Assembly: GCF_002763455.1 (NCBI RefSeq)
Contig: NZ_NIXK01000008.1
Coordinates: 62,001-126,000, forward strand
Direction of reading: 5' to 3'
DNA: 64,000 bases
DNA from: Lentibacillus sediminis
GTDB taxonomy: Bacteria; Bacillota; Bacilli; Bacillales; Amphibacillaceae
Part shown: positions 63,836-64,000 of the stretch, piece by piece
How positions within the stretch are numbered: the stretch's first letter is position 1
Layout of the letters: each line of letters opens with the position of its first letter
Notes under the pieces: generated by a model
Told to the model about the DNA's origin: nothing
The model's input: only the letters and a program-made list of their open reading frames with translations
Database searches by the model: none
Made by a program: the position numbers and the translations under genes

Positions 63836-64000
63836 TTAAGAATTGTTATTGTTTTGCTGCTGGCGTTTTTTTCCGCCTTTTTGACCAATTTCTTCATAGA
63901 ATTCCTGATCGTGGTTTCGGGATGTGGCTTTTCCACCCTTTTGCCCGATCTCTTCGTAGAATTCCTGATCATGATTTTTGGAAGTTGTTTGTCCGCCCTT
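63836..64000 (-). CDS. Second GsiB-like KGG-repeat protein, 5' end outside window
   Basis: The C-terminal 54 residues are visible: three KGG motifs at 20-residue spacing (KGGQTTSKNHDQEFYEEIGQ, KGGKATSRNHDQEF) and an Asn-rich end QQQNNNNS. A paralogue of 63341-63748, and in tandem with it. Confidence 0.9.
   Translation of the reverse strand, partial: KGGQTTSKNHDQEFYEEIGQKGGKATSRNHDQEFYEEIGQKGGKKRQQQNNNNS

Overview
The window reads as chromosome of a low-to-mid GC, Gram-positive, endospore-former-type bacterium of the Bacillaceae, most like the halotolerant Virgibacillus/Oceanobacillus/Lentibacillus side of the family. The reasons are strong AGGAGG ribosome sites, SigA-type promoters, lipoprotein signals, a purEKBCSQLFMNHD operon in Bacillus order, the pcrB-pcrA-ligA-camS operon, and the moxR-DUF58-transglutaminase-guaA-pbuG-yebE neighbourhood known from B. 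subtilis. The genus cannot be fixed by reading alone. Most genes lie on the minus strand.

Layout. 1-1222: 5' part of an XRE/TPR regulator, a decayed C-terminal scrap of a 1-pyrroline-5-carboxylate dehydrogenase gene, and a 120-bp dispersed repeat. 1223-11000: camS, ligA, pcrA, pcrB, yerC, yerB, yerA (all minus). 11092-15575: a phosphotransferase-like kinase, a DUF3267 membrane protein, a short-chain dehydrogenase, an AAA ATPase and a plus-strand alanine/glycine symporter. 15961-28836: the complete 12-gene purine operon, read leftward from a PurR operator, a SigA promoter and a guanine-type riboswitch. 29161-31086: FUSC-family membrane protein. 31267-44480: a self-contained accessory cluster with acyl-CoA ligase, FabG-like reductase, alpha/beta hydrolase, KASIII-like enzyme, a complete branched-chain-amino-acid-type ABC transporter, and a 1085-residue STAND ATPase regulator ending in a SARP (winged helix + BTAD) module. 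44647-55001: yebE, a DUF1648 protein, MOSC protein, msrA, lysine/ornithine N-monooxygenase, a glutamine amidotransferase, MFS and formate/nitrite-type transporters, two tiny overlapping genes, an FMN reductase and a riboswitch/PurR-controlled purine permease. 55398-62455: DUF985 cupin, riboswitch-controlled guaA, transglutaminase, DUF58 and MoxR. 62566-64000: a decayed-looking ORF and a cluster of KGG-repeat stress proteins around a yjzC gene.

Working together: the purine operon, permease and guaA each carry a guanine-class riboswitch with its own terminator. Two of the three also carry paired PurBoxes spaced 18 bp apart, so uptake, de novo synthesis and GMP formation share one control logic. 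In the accessory cluster, the two transcription units I could assign promoters to both start from an identical arrangement: a heptamer direct repeat AGTTACA-N4-AGTTACA (TGTAACT in the reading direction) with a -10 box 9 bp downstream. This is the operator geometry of SARP activators, and the cluster's own regulator ends in a SARP module. I consider this the best candidate for an undescribed system here.

A second theme is intergenic architecture. Six gene-end gaps hold degenerate tandem arrays with periods of 20, 21 or 52 bp, all close to whole helical turns. Two of the 21-bp arrays change core sequence in the same order along their length, and one lies inside the transcribed leader of guaA.
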